Positions 1 to 7,377 are shown, counted from the stretch's first letter. The stretch is 9,614 nucleotides of DNA from Hyphomicrobium_A sp964622715 (GCA_964622715.1 CAZURR010000086.1:1-9614), one strand, 5' to 3'. Program-made: numbers and translations. The notes: generated from the letters alone by a model not told the origin.

Positions 1-366
1 CCCAATGATCTCACGCAGCACGAGCACGAGGGCGGAAAGCGCAACAAGGCCAAGAAGACAGAGAGCAAGCCAACCCATCCAATCGTCGCGTGCCAGTGCG
101 ACTTCGACATAGCGCGCAAACCACAGCGTTGTTGCCAGCGCCATGAGCCCGAGCAGGCCCGATATCAGCAGCCCGCCCCAACGAATGCCGCGCGACAGGT
201 CCAAGGCAGTGGGCCGTCTCAAAGTTTGAGACGGCGCACCGGGGCCTTGCGCTGCGAGTTCAGCTTCGCCAGGCGCATCCAACGGCGCGGTCTCAGGAGC
301 GCTGCTGATGGCCGGGTCGTCGGGCGCAAATACGCGTGGCGGGCGGGGACTTGAGGTTTTTGTCAT
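1..366 (-). CDS. YcjF/TIGR01620-family inner-membrane protein (C-terminus cut by window edge)
   Basis: The first 122 codons of a minus-strand gene are present, and the rest lies beyond position 1. The ATG (364-366) overlaps the TGA of the ycjX-like gene (363-365) as ATGA, which points to translational coupling. The N-terminus is basic and proline-rich with a PRVFAPDDPA motif, as in the TIGR01620/YcjF family. It is followed by a low-complexity Ala/Pro/Glu linker. Two hydrophobic stretches follow at about residues 74-93 (GLLISGLLGLMALATTLWFA) and 106-119, as expected of the paired membrane helices of this family. YcjF proteins are almost always encoded just after YcjX, and their biochemical role is not established. 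A perfect 23-bp palindrome (213-235) lies inside the linker-coding part. The family call rests on the N-terminal motif, the membrane segments and the neighbour. Confidence 0.8.
   Translation of the reverse strand, partial: MTKTSSPRPPRVFAPDDPAISSAPETAPLDAPGEAELAAQGPGAPSQTLRRPTALDLSRGIRWGGLLISGLLGLMALATTLWFARYVEVALARDDWMGWLALCLLGLVALSALVLVLREIIG
213..235. repeat. Perfect 23-bp palindrome inside the ycjF-like coding region
   Basis: Arms GCCGTCTCAAA (213-223) and TTTGAGACGGC (225-235) are exact reverse complements around one central base (224). The sequence is in frame and encodes a SQTLRRP segment of the variable linker before the first membrane helix, where an inserted repeat would be tolerated. 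It could be a dispersed palindromic element or an operator-like site. Nothing else in the window matches it. Confidence 0.75.
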
Positions 367-1820
367 GCAAGCCAATCCGAAAGAAGGAAATCGATGGCGC
401 GATCAAGACGAATATGGGGAAGGGGGGCCGCTTCCCCGTCGGCTCCTGGTGGCGGTATGCGGGGCGGCCGAAAGCGGACGAAGTGCAACCCGGCCGGGCT
501 GGCCTTGGGGCATAACGCCTTTTTGGAATCTTCGGGCAGATCACCGGGAAAGATGGCGGCCTCGTCCAGCCCGTCGAACATCTTCGCGCCGACACGCTCG
601 CCTGCCAATGGCACACCTACGATGCAGGGGAGCAAATCATCGCCGACCTTCGCGTCTGCCTCACGCGTGGCCTGAAGCGCGGCAAGTGCTTGCACGCCCA
701 CTTCCGACCCCGCGCTCGTTGCACGGCCCATGGCGCGCTCGGTGACGAGCCGCAAGATGGCTTCGAGGCGATCATGGCTTGACGAGTGGATGTGGTCGGC
801 CTTGGTCGCGGCGAACAGCAACTTGTCGATGCGCCGCCCGAGTAGAGCAGTGAGCCACCTGCTGGTCCCGGTGCGAAAGGCGCCTAGGACGCCATCGAGT
901 GCGCGCTGCAAGTCGGCGAGCGCCTGCCCACCTTCGTTCAAGGGTCCCAAAAGATCGACGAGCACAATCTGCCGGTCGAGGCGGGCAAAGTGATTGCGGA
1001 AGAAGGGCCGCACGACGTGCGACTTATAGCTTTCGAAACGGCGGGCCATCATGACCGCAAGTGAGCCTCGCGGAGTTGCGTGTTTCGCCTCCAGGGGGAG
1101 AGGGAAGAAAGTTAGTAGCGGTGAGCCCGCCAGATCGCCCGGCATCAAAAAGCGGCCCGGGCCGCTCGTATGCAGCACGTGGTCGCTCGCGCGCGCGGCC
1201 TTCAGGTAATCGGAAAAGAGACGCGTGCCTTTGAGCGCCAATTGCTCGTCCTCGGGACCGTAAGGGTCAATTGTGTCAAGGACGTCGAGCCACGGCTTAG
1301 CGTGCGCGATGCGCCGAGGATCTTGTGCCTGCGCCACCGCCTCGGCCGACCATGTCTGAAAGCTTTGCTGCAGCAGCGGCAGGTCGATGAGCCACTCGCC
1401 GGGATAGTCGACAATGTCGAGATTGAGGCGCGAGGGGCCAAAGGCGCGCACCAAGGGGTTTGCAGAAAGGTACTCGATCGTGATGCGAAGTTGGCTGAGA
1501 CGCCGGGTGCTTTGGGGCCAGGCTGGCGGATTGCTCGCCAAGATTTCCAAATGGGCCTCGTAATCGAAGCGGGGCACCGTGTCGTCGGGCTGGGGCTCCA
1601 GATAGACGCGTTCGATGCGACCTTCGGCTTCTGGGCTAAAGAAAGGAAGTCGGCCGCCAGAGACGAGGCTCCTGATTAGCGCCGTGATGAAGACTGTCTT
1701 TCCGGCCCGAGACAGCCCTGTTACGCCAAGGCGCAACGTCGGTGTCATCAAGTCGGCAAAGAAGGAGCCGGCGCGATGGAAGGCTTGGCGGGCGGTATCG
1801 TCAAGGTCAGAAAGCGACAA
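363..1820 (-). CDS. ycjX: YcjX-like P-loop NTPase (DUF463 family)
   Basis: This 485-residue protein is close to the usual YcjX length. A Walker A motif GLSRAGKT is at residues 35-42, preceded by the family-typical LRLGVT. A G3-like DIVDYPGEW motif is at 136-143 and a TKAD guanine-specificity-like motif at 339-342. These match the YcjX/DUF463 family, whose E. coli member belongs to the phage-shock regulon and has a GTPase-like fold with an unsettled role. No signal peptide or membrane helix is apparent, so it is likely cytoplasmic or membrane-peripheral. The start is TTG (1818-1820). No ATG or GTG occurs in frame just upstream, and the next ATG (residue 25) would leave an unusually short stretch before the P-loop. 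A GAGG sits a few bases upstream but is partly inside a 7-bp hairpin. The stop overlaps the next gene's start. Confidence 0.9.
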   Translation of the reverse strand: MSLSDLDDTARQAFHRAGSFFADLMTPTLRLGVTGLSRAGKTVFITALIRSLVSGGRLPFFSPEAEGRIERVYLEPQPDDTVPRFDYEAHLEILASNPPAWPQSTRRLSQLRITIEYLSANPLVRAFGPSRLNLDIVDYPGEWLIDLPLLQQSFQTWSAEAVAQAQDPRRIAHAKPWLDVLDTIDPYGPEDEQLALKGTRLFSDYLKAARASDHVLHTSGPGRFLMPGDLAGSPLLTFFPLPLEAKHATPRGSLAVMMARRFESYKSHVVRPFFRNHFARLDRQIVLVDLLGPLNEGGQALADLQRALDGVLGAFRTGTSRWLTALLGRRIDKLLFAATKADHIHSSSHDRLEAILRLVTERAMGRATSAGSEVGVQALAALQATREADAKVGDDLLPCIVGVPLAGERVGAKMFDGLDEAAIFPGDLPEDSKKALCPKASPAGLHFVRFRPPRIPPPGADGEAAPLPHIRLDRAIDFLLSDWLA

Positions 1821-1842
1821 GGGGACCTCACAAGGGGTCCCC
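1821..1842 (-). promoter_or_regulatory. Hairpin abutting the ycjX TTG start codon
   Basis: Arms GGGGACC (1821-1827) and GGTCCCC (1836-1842) form a perfect 7-bp stem with an 8-base loop. On the minus-strand transcript the stem ends directly against the TTG start and covers part of the GAGG ribosome binding site. Folded, it should limit initiation. No U-run follows, so it does not look like an intrinsic terminator. A regulatory role is inference from position. Confidence 0.5.
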
Positions 1843-1882
1843 TTAGCTAGTGTGAAGCTGGCGTTGGGACAAGGCCAGGGCC

Positions 1883-1969
1883 TTAACCGTAGAAGATCAC
1901 GAGCACGCCGGCGGCCAATACGGTCACGCCCATTAGGATGATCAATCCGCTGCGAAAGAACTCTGCCAT
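1883..1969 (-). CDS. 28-residue single-pass membrane peptide (hypothetical small protein)
   Basis: A short ORF runs from ATG (1967-1969) to TAA (1883-1885). It begins MAEFFRSG and continues into a nearly uninterrupted hydrophobic helix (residues 9-27: leucine, isoleucine, valine, alanine, glycine) ending in FYG. One arginine before the helix suggests an N-in topology. A GGAG sequence lies six bases upstream of the ATG, the clearest ribosome binding site on this strand in the region. It lies 62 bases upstream of ycjX in the same direction and could be co-transcribed with it. No family is recognised. A chance ORF is possible because it is short, but the hydrophobicity, charge pattern and spacing fit a real small membrane protein. 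Confidence 0.5.
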   Translation of the reverse strand: MAEFFRSGLIILMGVTVLAAGVLVIFYG

Positions 1970-2176
1970 GACACGCTCCATCCGCGTCGATGAGTGGAAT
2001 GGGGACAGATTAGGCGTGGTGGATTGAACAAAGACTGAAGCGGCCCTTCACACTCCGTTCACCTAAGGGGCTGAAGGTCGCCGCATTCGGACGGCCCCAA
2101 GCGCGGTGCCTTCCATGAGGTCAATACTCAGTCGACGCCAACACACATTCGCGGTGCCGTTGAAGCCCATTTGGAA
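1970..2176. other. Intergenic gap after moxR with no VWA gene
   Basis: About 200 bases lie between the moxR stop and the 28-residue ORF. I see no convincing gene; a 35-codon minus-strand frame starting near 2165 has no ribosome binding site. A von Willebrand factor A-type gene, which often follows this kind of MoxR gene, is absent. A weak promoter for the downstream minus-strand genes may lie here (TAATCT near 2010), but its -35 box is poor. Confidence 0.4.
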
Positions 2177-3025
2177 TTATTGCTGATTTTTGCGCCGGGA
2201 CATGAAGGCGATGCGCTCAAACAAGTGCACGTCCTGCTCGTTCTTGAGAAGGGCGCCGGCCAGCGGCGGGATAAGCTTGCGATTGTCCGTCTCGCGGAGG
2301 GCCGCTGCATCGATATCCTCGTTCAACAGCAGCTTTAACCAGTCCAGGAGCTCCGACGTCGACGGCTTTTTCTTCAGGCCGGGGACTTCGCGCAGATCAT
2401 AGAACACGCGTAACGCCTCAGAAACGAGGTGCCCTTTGAGCCCAGGAAAATGTACCTCCACAATCTGACTCATGGTCTCGGTGTCGGGAAACTTAATGTA
2501 GTGGAAGAAGCAGCGGCGCAAGAAGGCGTCGGGCAGCTCCTTCTCGTTGTTGGACGTGATGATTACAATGGGGCGGTTTCTTGCCCTGATCGTCTCGCCC
2601 GTCTCGTAGACGAAGAACTCCATGCGATCGAGTTCTTGCAACAGGTCATTGGGGAACTCGATGTCGGCTTTGTCGATCTCGTCGATGAGCAGCACCGGGC
2701 GCGTATCCATTTCAAACGCGTCCCAAAGCTTGCCGCGTTTTATGTAGTTCTTGATGTCGTGCACGCGTTCGTCGCCGAGTTGGCTGTCGCGCAAACGTGA
2801 GACGGCGTCGTACTCGTAAAGCCCCTGCTGGGCTTTCGTCGTGGATTTTATGTGCCACTCAATGATGGGAACGCTAAGCGCGTCTGCCACCTCCAAGGCC
2901 AACGCGGTCTTGCCGGTTCCCGGCTCCCCCTTGATGAGAAGGGGGCGAGCAAGCGTGATCGCCGCATTGACGGCGACCTTTAGATCGTCGGTGGCCACGT
3001 AGCGGCGGGTGCCATCGAATTTCAT
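2177..3025 (-). CDS. MoxR-family AAA+ ATPase
   Basis: This 282-residue protein is the normal length for short MoxR ATPases. Walker A GEPGTGKT is at residues 33-40, Walker B VLLIDEID at 111-118, and the sensor-1 region ITSNNEKELPDAFLRR at 156-171 is followed by the arginine-rich stretch expected at the subunit interface. MoxR proteins form ATP-driven rings that act as chaperones, often together with VWA-domain partners that mature metal enzymes or complexes. The MKFDGTRRYV start matches the family N-terminus, and a stop lies four codons upstream, so the start is well bounded. AGGAG (3039-3043) is 13 bases from the ATG, a longer spacing than ideal. It is transcribed away from dksA. No partner gene follows on this strand, so its substrate cannot be guessed. 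Confidence 0.93.
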   Translation of the reverse strand: MKFDGTRRYVATDDLKVAVNAAITLARPLLIKGEPGTGKTALALEVADALSVPIIEWHIKSTTKAQQGLYEYDAVSRLRDSQLGDERVHDIKNYIKRGKLWDAFEMDTRPVLLIDEIDKADIEFPNDLLQELDRMEFFVYETGETIRARNRPIVIITSNNEKELPDAFLRRCFFHYIKFPDTETMSQIVEVHFPGLKGHLVSEALRVFYDLREVPGLKKKPSTSELLDWLKLLLNEDIDAAALRETDNRKLIPPLAGALLKNEQDVHLFERIAFMSRRKNQQ

Positions 3026-3243
3026 GAGATCGTTTCAGCTCCTATGAGTTGCGCTGGGAGCGTACGGCCGGCGCCGCGGCCAGAGCAAGCAGGCCGCGCC
3101 CGTGGGCCCCGCCGGTACTGCCCCGTCGACGCCAAGGGCGCGACAGCAAATTGGAGCCGAAACAGGCGCAGCAGCATTGTTGCCCCGCGTGGAATAACTT
3201 TTCCTCTTTCCTCTCCGCAGCTTAAGCGCGTGTACGGAACGCC

Positions 3244-3272
3244 TTGACAGAAGCGCGCACTCACTTCAATAG
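3244..3272 (+). promoter_or_regulatory. Candidate sigma-70-type promoter of dksA
   Basis: A consensus -35 box TTGACA (3244-3249, within CTTGACA as common in alphaproteobacteria) is followed after 17 bases by a weak -10 CAATAG (3267-3272). This predicts a 5' leader of about 65 bases. The -10 match is poor, so this is tentative. Confidence 0.35.
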
Positions 3273-3328
3273 GAGGCGCCAAAGTTGACTTGTCATCGCC
3301 GGGACAGCGCGCCGTCGCGGTCTCTTAC

Positions 3329-3341
3329 GCCTCCTGGAGGC
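3329..3341 (+). promoter_or_regulatory. dksA ribosome binding site within a 13-bp palindrome
   Basis: GGAGG (3336-3340) lies five bases before the ATG at 3346, an ideal Shine-Dalgarno site. It is the right half of the palindrome GCCTCC-T-GGAGGC (3329-3341). The one-base spacer is too tight for a simple hairpin, but the left half is an anti-Shine-Dalgarno sequence that could pair between transcripts or in an alternative fold. Confidence 0.6.
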
Positions 3342-3345
3342 CAGA

Positions 3346-3981
3346 ATGGGCAAGCAGAACGACAAGAACAAGAAGGCTGCCAAGCCCAAGGCCCTGTCGA
3401 AGAGGAGACCGGCTGCTGCACGCACCGGGAAAGGTAAGGTTGCGGCCGTTGCCAAGAAAAAGTCGCCGGCGGCCCCTAAGGGTAAACGGGGGGCGGCTGC
3501 AAAAGCTAAGTCGAGTGTGAATAAGACAATTGCAGGGAAAAAGATGGCGGCGCGTGCCAAGGCTTCGTCGATTGTGCTCCCCTCCGACTATCGTCCTTCC
3601 GAGGACGAGCCGTTCATGAATGAACTGCAGCGGGTATATTTCCGCCAGAAACTGCTCTCCTGGAAAGAAGAGATCATCCGCCAGACACGCGAGACGCTTG
3701 CAGGGCTGCACGCGGAATCGACGCAGCATGCTGACCTTGCTGATCGCGCCACATCGGAGACCGACCGGGCGCTCGAACTCAGAGCCCGTGACCGTCAGCG
3801 CAAGCTTGTCGCCAAAATCGATGCCGCGCTTTCGCGTATCGAGGATGGCACCTACGGGTATTGCGAGGAGACGGGTGAGCCAATCGGACTGAAGCGTCTC
3901 GACGCGCGCCCCATCGCAACGTTGTCGGTTGAGGCGCAAGAACGCCACGAGCGCCGCGAGCGCGTCTACCGCGAAGACTAA
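3346..3981 (+). CDS. dksA: DksA/TraR-family RNA polymerase-binding regulator with Lys/Ala-rich N-terminal extension
   Basis: This is a 211-residue protein with two parts. Residues 1-75 are basic low-complexity sequence rich in Lys and Ala, like histone H1-like or AlgP-type tails. Residues 76-211 are a complete alphaproteobacterial DksA beginning SIVLPSDYRPSEDEPFMNE. The coiled-coil tip motif DLADRA (130-135) keeps the DxxDxA signature that DksA inserts into the polymerase secondary channel. In the zinc-finger region only C173 remains; the other three positions are T176, S194 and A197, as in the low-cysteine DksA type. DksA works with ppGpp to retune transcription at stringent promoters. An internal ATG (3544, codon 67) preceded by AGGGA would give a standard-length DksA of 145 residues. 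The CDS converges on the MscS-fragment gene, with 23 bases between the stops. Confidence 0.9.
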   Translation: MGKQNDKNKKAAKPKALSKRRPAAARTGKGKVAAVAKKKSPAAPKGKRGAAAKAKSSVNKTIAGKKMAARAKASSIVLPSDYRPSEDEPFMNELQRVYFRQKLLSWKEEIIRQTRETLAGLHAESTQHADLADRATSETDRALELRARDRQRKLVAKIDAALSRIEDGTYGYCEETGEPIGLKRLDARPIATLSVEAQERHERRERVYRED

Positions 3982-4004
3982 GCGCTGCGCGCCAGATGGT
4001 TCGC

Positions 4005-4457
4005 TCACCCCTCTTCGTCTTTGGGCTTGCTCCCATCATTTGATGCCACTTGTTCTTCTTGCTGTTGGCGCGCACGCTCTTGCGCTAAGCGGACAAGGAA
4101 CGCGCGCACGCCATCGAGGTCGCGCAGATGCACGTCGACTTGTGGCTTTGCCATCGCGATCTCCCATTCGCGGAGAGCCTTGACGACTTGGGTGCGTAGC
4201 GCCGCCTCAACGCGCGGTGCCTGCGCAACGTCACGAATGGCGACCGTCACCGAGAACACCAGTGCATTCTCACCAATATCGACGAACGCGATGTCGGGCG
4301 CCGGCTCTTTGAGTGCATCGGAACACCGCGCGGCCGCGGCCGTTAGCGCAGCCCGCACCTGGTCTGGATCGGAAGATTGCGCCACGCCAACACGCACCAT
4401 GACGTTGAGGCGGCCGAACAAGCGCGCCAGCGTGTTTTGGATGGATCGGCAGATCAT
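4005..4457 (-). CDS. MscS-type channel C-terminal domain only (truncated or remnant)
   Basis: This 150-residue protein contains RSIQNTLARLFGRLNVMVRVGVAQSSDPDQVRA-type sequence (from about residue 4) followed by a domain ending KPQVDVHLRDLD. This matches the end of the beta domain and the alpha/beta domain of small-conductance mechanosensitive channels, including the VGVAxxSDxDxVR and PQxDVH signatures. It lacks the transmembrane helices and the pore-lining TM3 that normally precede this region, so it cannot form a channel alone. The frame stays open upstream of the ATG for some distance but shows no recognisable MscS membrane segments. The tail (residues 127-150) is Gln/Glu/Lys-rich. It is either a 5'-deleted remnant or a soluble domain protein. 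No good ribosome binding site precedes the ATG, which favours a remnant. Confidence 0.65.
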   Translation of the reverse strand: MICRSIQNTLARLFGRLNVMVRVGVAQSSDPDQVRAALTAAAARCSDALKEPAPDIAFVDIGENALVFSVTVAIRDVAQAPRVEAALRTQVVKALREWEIAMAKPQVDVHLRDLDGVRAFLVRLAQERARQQQEEQVASNDGSKPKDEEG

Positions 4458-4788
4458 TATTGTTCTCGGTGGAAGAAAAGCTTTGTCGGCATGCGTGCCC
4501 CTGAGGGGAAAGGCGGCACGCGACTCAAACGTGGAGTAACGGTCCGTCGCCGGTTTCTGGCCCCCGATAGGGCTGATGCGGTTAGACCGCGGCGACGTAT
4601 AGCGCGGAATTCATGCGATTTTAATACTAATGATCGAAGTATTTACGCGGAATACGGCGGCGTCCTGTTGGGTTCGCCGTGGCGCAAACCAAGCCGTCAT
4701 AAGGCTTTGTTGCTGCCGACCGAGTGCCGGGTTGCATGTGTCCTTTGCGGCCCATTGTTGTGTAATGCGTATTAGGACCTTTTCGTCC
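4458..4788. other. Gap before cckA without a supported gene
   Basis: The cckA frame is open from an ATG at 4630, but the residues encoded before 4765 are Cys/Arg-rich and unlike the family, so I treat this as leader DNA. A-T-rich sequence around 4618-4645 (TTTTAATACTAATG) is the most promoter-like stretch. I see no RNA gene or strong terminator here. Confidence 0.4.
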
Positions 4789-7377
4789 ATGCCGGCGTCC
4801 GAGCCCTCTTCTTCCCAGAATCAGTTAGTTTTCCGCTTCATGCGCGAGCGCGAGGCGATCGAAATGCGGGCTACCCCCTTCGACGCGACCAGCGTGCTGC
4901 AGGCTTTTGGCGGCTACTTGCCGACCCTTGCCGCAGTCCTGGTTGCGGCCGGTGCGGTATTGTTGGTCGTTGCCAGCGGCACAGGACAGCATTTGCTCGT
5001 GACGTTGATCGCGATGCTGGCGGTTGTCGGGCTCTTTTTTCTCTTTGCGATCGGGGCAGGTTACGTCCGGCTAACGGAGCGTCAGCCCCTGGCCGAAATG
5101 GTCAGGACGGTGACCGATGGGCTCGACAGCGGCGTGATGATTGCAAGCCGTGACGGCACCGTGATCTATGCCAACACAACTCTTGAGACCATTGTGGGGC
5201 ATTCCGACATCGACAGCCTGCGAGCGCTTGAGGAGTTATTCATCGGCGAGCAGCAGGCCAATGCCGCTCTTTATCGTCTCACGCGCGCCGCTAAGCATGG
5301 TGAGCCTCTCGCAGAAGAGTTCCGGCTGAAACGCACCGCCACGGGCGTACGCGCTGCCAGAACCATGCGCATTTCCGTGCGCCCATTCGATAGCAGACCG
5401 CGTATGCGCGGCGACGGCTCGCTTGTCGTTTGGAGCGTTGCCGACGTAACGCGTGAGCGCGAGCGTGAAGTCGCCCGCCTAGCACACGTTGAATCACAAC
5501 TTGGATATTTCGATTCCGCTCCTCTTGGTCTCGCTTCTGTAGCTGCGGACGGCACGCTTCAGCATGTCAACAGCACATTGGCGCGGTGGATTGGGCTCAC
5601 GTCGCGGTCGCTAACAGAGCAGAACCTAACACTTGCCGATGTCGTCTCAGGCGACGGCGCGGAACTCGTAGCGCGTCTTTCGGGCCGTTCGCAGGAAGAG
5701 GCTGCGACGCTTGACGTCGATCTCGTCAGGGACGACGGCCGCATTGTGCCCGTGCGTCTCTTTGCCAAGATTTTGCCCGCGGGCAAGGGAATGACCATTG
5801 CTGCTCTGAGCCTTGCGGAAGAAAGAGCAGCGGCATTCGAGGGTGACGCTTCGGCCGCCCGCTTTGCCCGCTTCTTCCAGTCGGCGCCGTTTGGCATCGC
5901 CATTCTCGGGCCCGACGGGCGAATCGCCAGTGCCAATGCAGCTTTCTCCAGGATGGTGCCTGATGGCGCGCCCGGCACAGGGATTGCCGCTTCAGAAGCG
6001 CTTTGCCGGTCAGCCGATCCAGAGACAAAAACCGCCGTCGAGTCCGGTTTGAAACGTGTGCTCTCCGGCCGGGCAAACGTTGCTCCGGTGGAGATTACGG
6101 TCGGCGCCAAGAAGGATAAAGTCTCGCGCGTCTACATGAGCCCGTTCGCTGCGGCGGGCGGTACGCACGAAGCCGCCATCCTCTACGTCATTGATGCGAC
6201 CGAGCAGAAAGCGCTGGAAGCCAAGTTCGCGCAAAGCCAGAAAATGGAGGTCGTGGGCAAGCTCGCCGGTGGCGTGGCGCACGACTTCAACAACATGCTG
6301 ACTGCGATCCTCGGTTTCTCCGACATGCTGTTGACCATGCACCGTCCAAAGGACGTGGCTTACAAAGACATCATGAACATCAAGTCCAGCGCCAACCGTG
6401 CGGCCGAGCTCGTCAGAAAGCTCCTTACCCTTGCTCGGCAGCAGACGCTGCAAAACGAGGTCATCAATCTCGGCGAGGTGTTGACCGACGAGTCCTCGCT
6501 TTTGAAGCGCTATCTCGGTGAGCAGAGCGAGCTCAAGATCTCATCGGAGCGCGACTTGTGGAATGTCATGACCGACAAGCACGAGTTTGTCCAAGCTTTG
6601 TTCAATCTCACGACGAACGCCAAGGACGCGATGCCGGACGGAGGCACACTTACCATTCGCGCGCGCAATATTCCCGAGCGCGAAAGCCAGAAGCTCGCTC
6701 ATGACGGGCTCTCGACAGGTGAGTACGTTTTGATCGAAGTGCAAGACACCGGGCACGGCATGAGCCCGGACGTGATGAGCAAGGTCTTCGAGCCGTTCTT
6801 CACAACGAAAGAGGTCGGCAAGGGAACCGGCCTGGGCCTTGCTTCGGTCTACGGTATGGTGAAGCAATCGGGTGGTTTCATCTATCCCGAAAGCGAAGTT
6901 GGCAAAGGGACCACCTTCAGCATTTACTTGCCGCGCCATCATTCGGACAGAGAGGACGAGGTCGTCGCGGCTAAGGAGAAGCGCAAGGAACCGCGCGCCG
7001 CCGATTTGACCGGAACAGGCCGTGTTCTGCTCGTGGAGGACGAGGAGGTTGTGCGCAACTTCGCGGCCCGCGCCCTAAAACGTCAGGGCTACAAGGTATT
7101 GGAAGCCTCCAGCGGCGTCGAAGCCCTGAAGATCATGGAGAAGAACGAGTGCAAGATCGACATCGTCGTCAGCGACGTCGTGATGCCGGAGATGGACGGG
7201 CCGACGCTCTTAAAGGAGCTTCGCAAGAAAAATCCCGACCTCAAGATCATCTTCGTTTCGGGCTATCCCAACGATGCCTTCAAATCGAGTCTAAGCGAAG
7301 AAGAGTTCGCATTTCTGCCCAAACCGTTCTCGCTGCCGCAACTTGCCGCCAAGGTGAAAGAAGAACTGGGGCGCTAA
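4789..7377 (+). CDS. cckA: Hybrid sensor histidine kinase CckA (cell-cycle phosphorelay)
   Basis: From ATG 4789 the protein has 862 residues. Two membrane helices are at about 44-64 and 69-93 with almost no periplasmic loop. Three PAS-like regions follow at about 99-222, 232-345 and 355-480. The dimerisation helix has LAGGVAHDFNNMLTAILGF with phospho-acceptor H498. The ATPase domain has N-box N610, a DTGHGM G1 box at 653-658 and GKGTGLGLASVYG. A C-terminal receiver (about 743-862) has acidic VEDEE, phospho-acceptor D796 in SDVVMPEMDG, and K845 in FLPKPF. The order and the HDFNN and FLPKPFS motifs match CckA, which passes phosphate through ChpT to CtrA and CpdR and acts as a phosphatase when signals change. 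Alternative starts are ATG 4630 and 4765. I prefer 4789 (MPASEPSSSQ) because AGGA (4774-4777) precedes it and the upstream residues look non-native. A close paralogue of CckA is possible. Confidence 0.88.
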   Translation: MPASEPSSSQNQLVFRFMREREAIEMRATPFDATSVLQAFGGYLPTLAAVLVAAGAVLLVVASGTGQHLLVTLIAMLAVVGLFFLFAIGAGYVRLTERQPLAEMVRTVTDGLDSGVMIASRDGTVIYANTTLETIVGHSDIDSLRALEELFIGEQQANAALYRLTRAAKHGEPLAEEFRLKRTATGVRAARTMRISVRPFDSRPRMRGDGSLVVWSVADVTREREREVARLAHVESQLGYFDSAPLGLASVAADGTLQHVNSTLARWIGLTSRSLTEQNLTLADVVSGDGAELVARLSGRSQEEAATLDVDLVRDDGRIVPVRLFAKILPAGKGMTIAALSLAEERAAAFEGDASAARFARFFQSAPFGIAILGPDGRIASANAAFSRMVPDGAPGTGIAASEALCRSADPETKTAVESGLKRVLSGRANVAPVEITVGAKKDKVSRVYMSPFAAAGGTHEAAILYVIDATEQKALEAKFAQSQKMEVVGKLAGGVAHDFNNMLTAILGFSDMLLTMHRPKDVAYKDIMNIKSSANRAAELVRKLLTLARQQTLQNEVINLGEVLTDESSLLKRYLGEQSELKISSERDLWNVMTDKHEFVQALFNLTTNAKDAMPDGGTLTIRARNIPERESQKLAHDGLSTGEYVLIEVQDTGHGMSPDVMSKVFEPFFTTKEVGKGTGLGLASVYGMVKQSGGFIYPESEVGKGTTFSIYLPRHHSDREDEVVAAKEKRKEPRAADLTGTGRVLLVEDEEVVRNFAARALKRQGYKVLEASSGVEALKIMEKNECKIDIVVSDVVMPEMDGPTLLKELRKKNPDLKIIFVSGYPNDAFKSSLSEEEFAFLPKPFSLPQLAAKVKEELGR

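Larger units (their letters stand above)
3026..3345. other. Divergent intergenic region between moxR and dksA
   Basis: This 320-base G+C-rich region must hold promoters for both genes. I see no RNA gene. A minus-strand frame (3022-3282) stays open and its TGA overlaps the moxR ATG, but its composition (Arg, Gly, Pro, Ala) and TTG start look like chance. The clearest promoter-like element is the TTGACA at 3244-3249, pointing toward dksA. Confidence 0.5.

Noticed and set aside
2059..2166. 35-codon minus-strand ORF after moxR
   Set aside because: No ribosome binding site, no hydrophobic or conserved-looking pattern, Arg-rich chance composition.
3022..3282. Minus-strand frame whose TGA overlaps the moxR ATG as ATGA, suggesting a coupled upstream gene
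   Set aside because: TTG start, composition dominated by Arg/Gly/Pro/Ala, no recognisable motif, and it fills the promoter region needed between divergent genes.
5271..6942. Several long minus-strand frames inside cckA
   Set aside because: Antisense shadows of a strongly supported gene in G+C-rich DNA, with no motif of their own.
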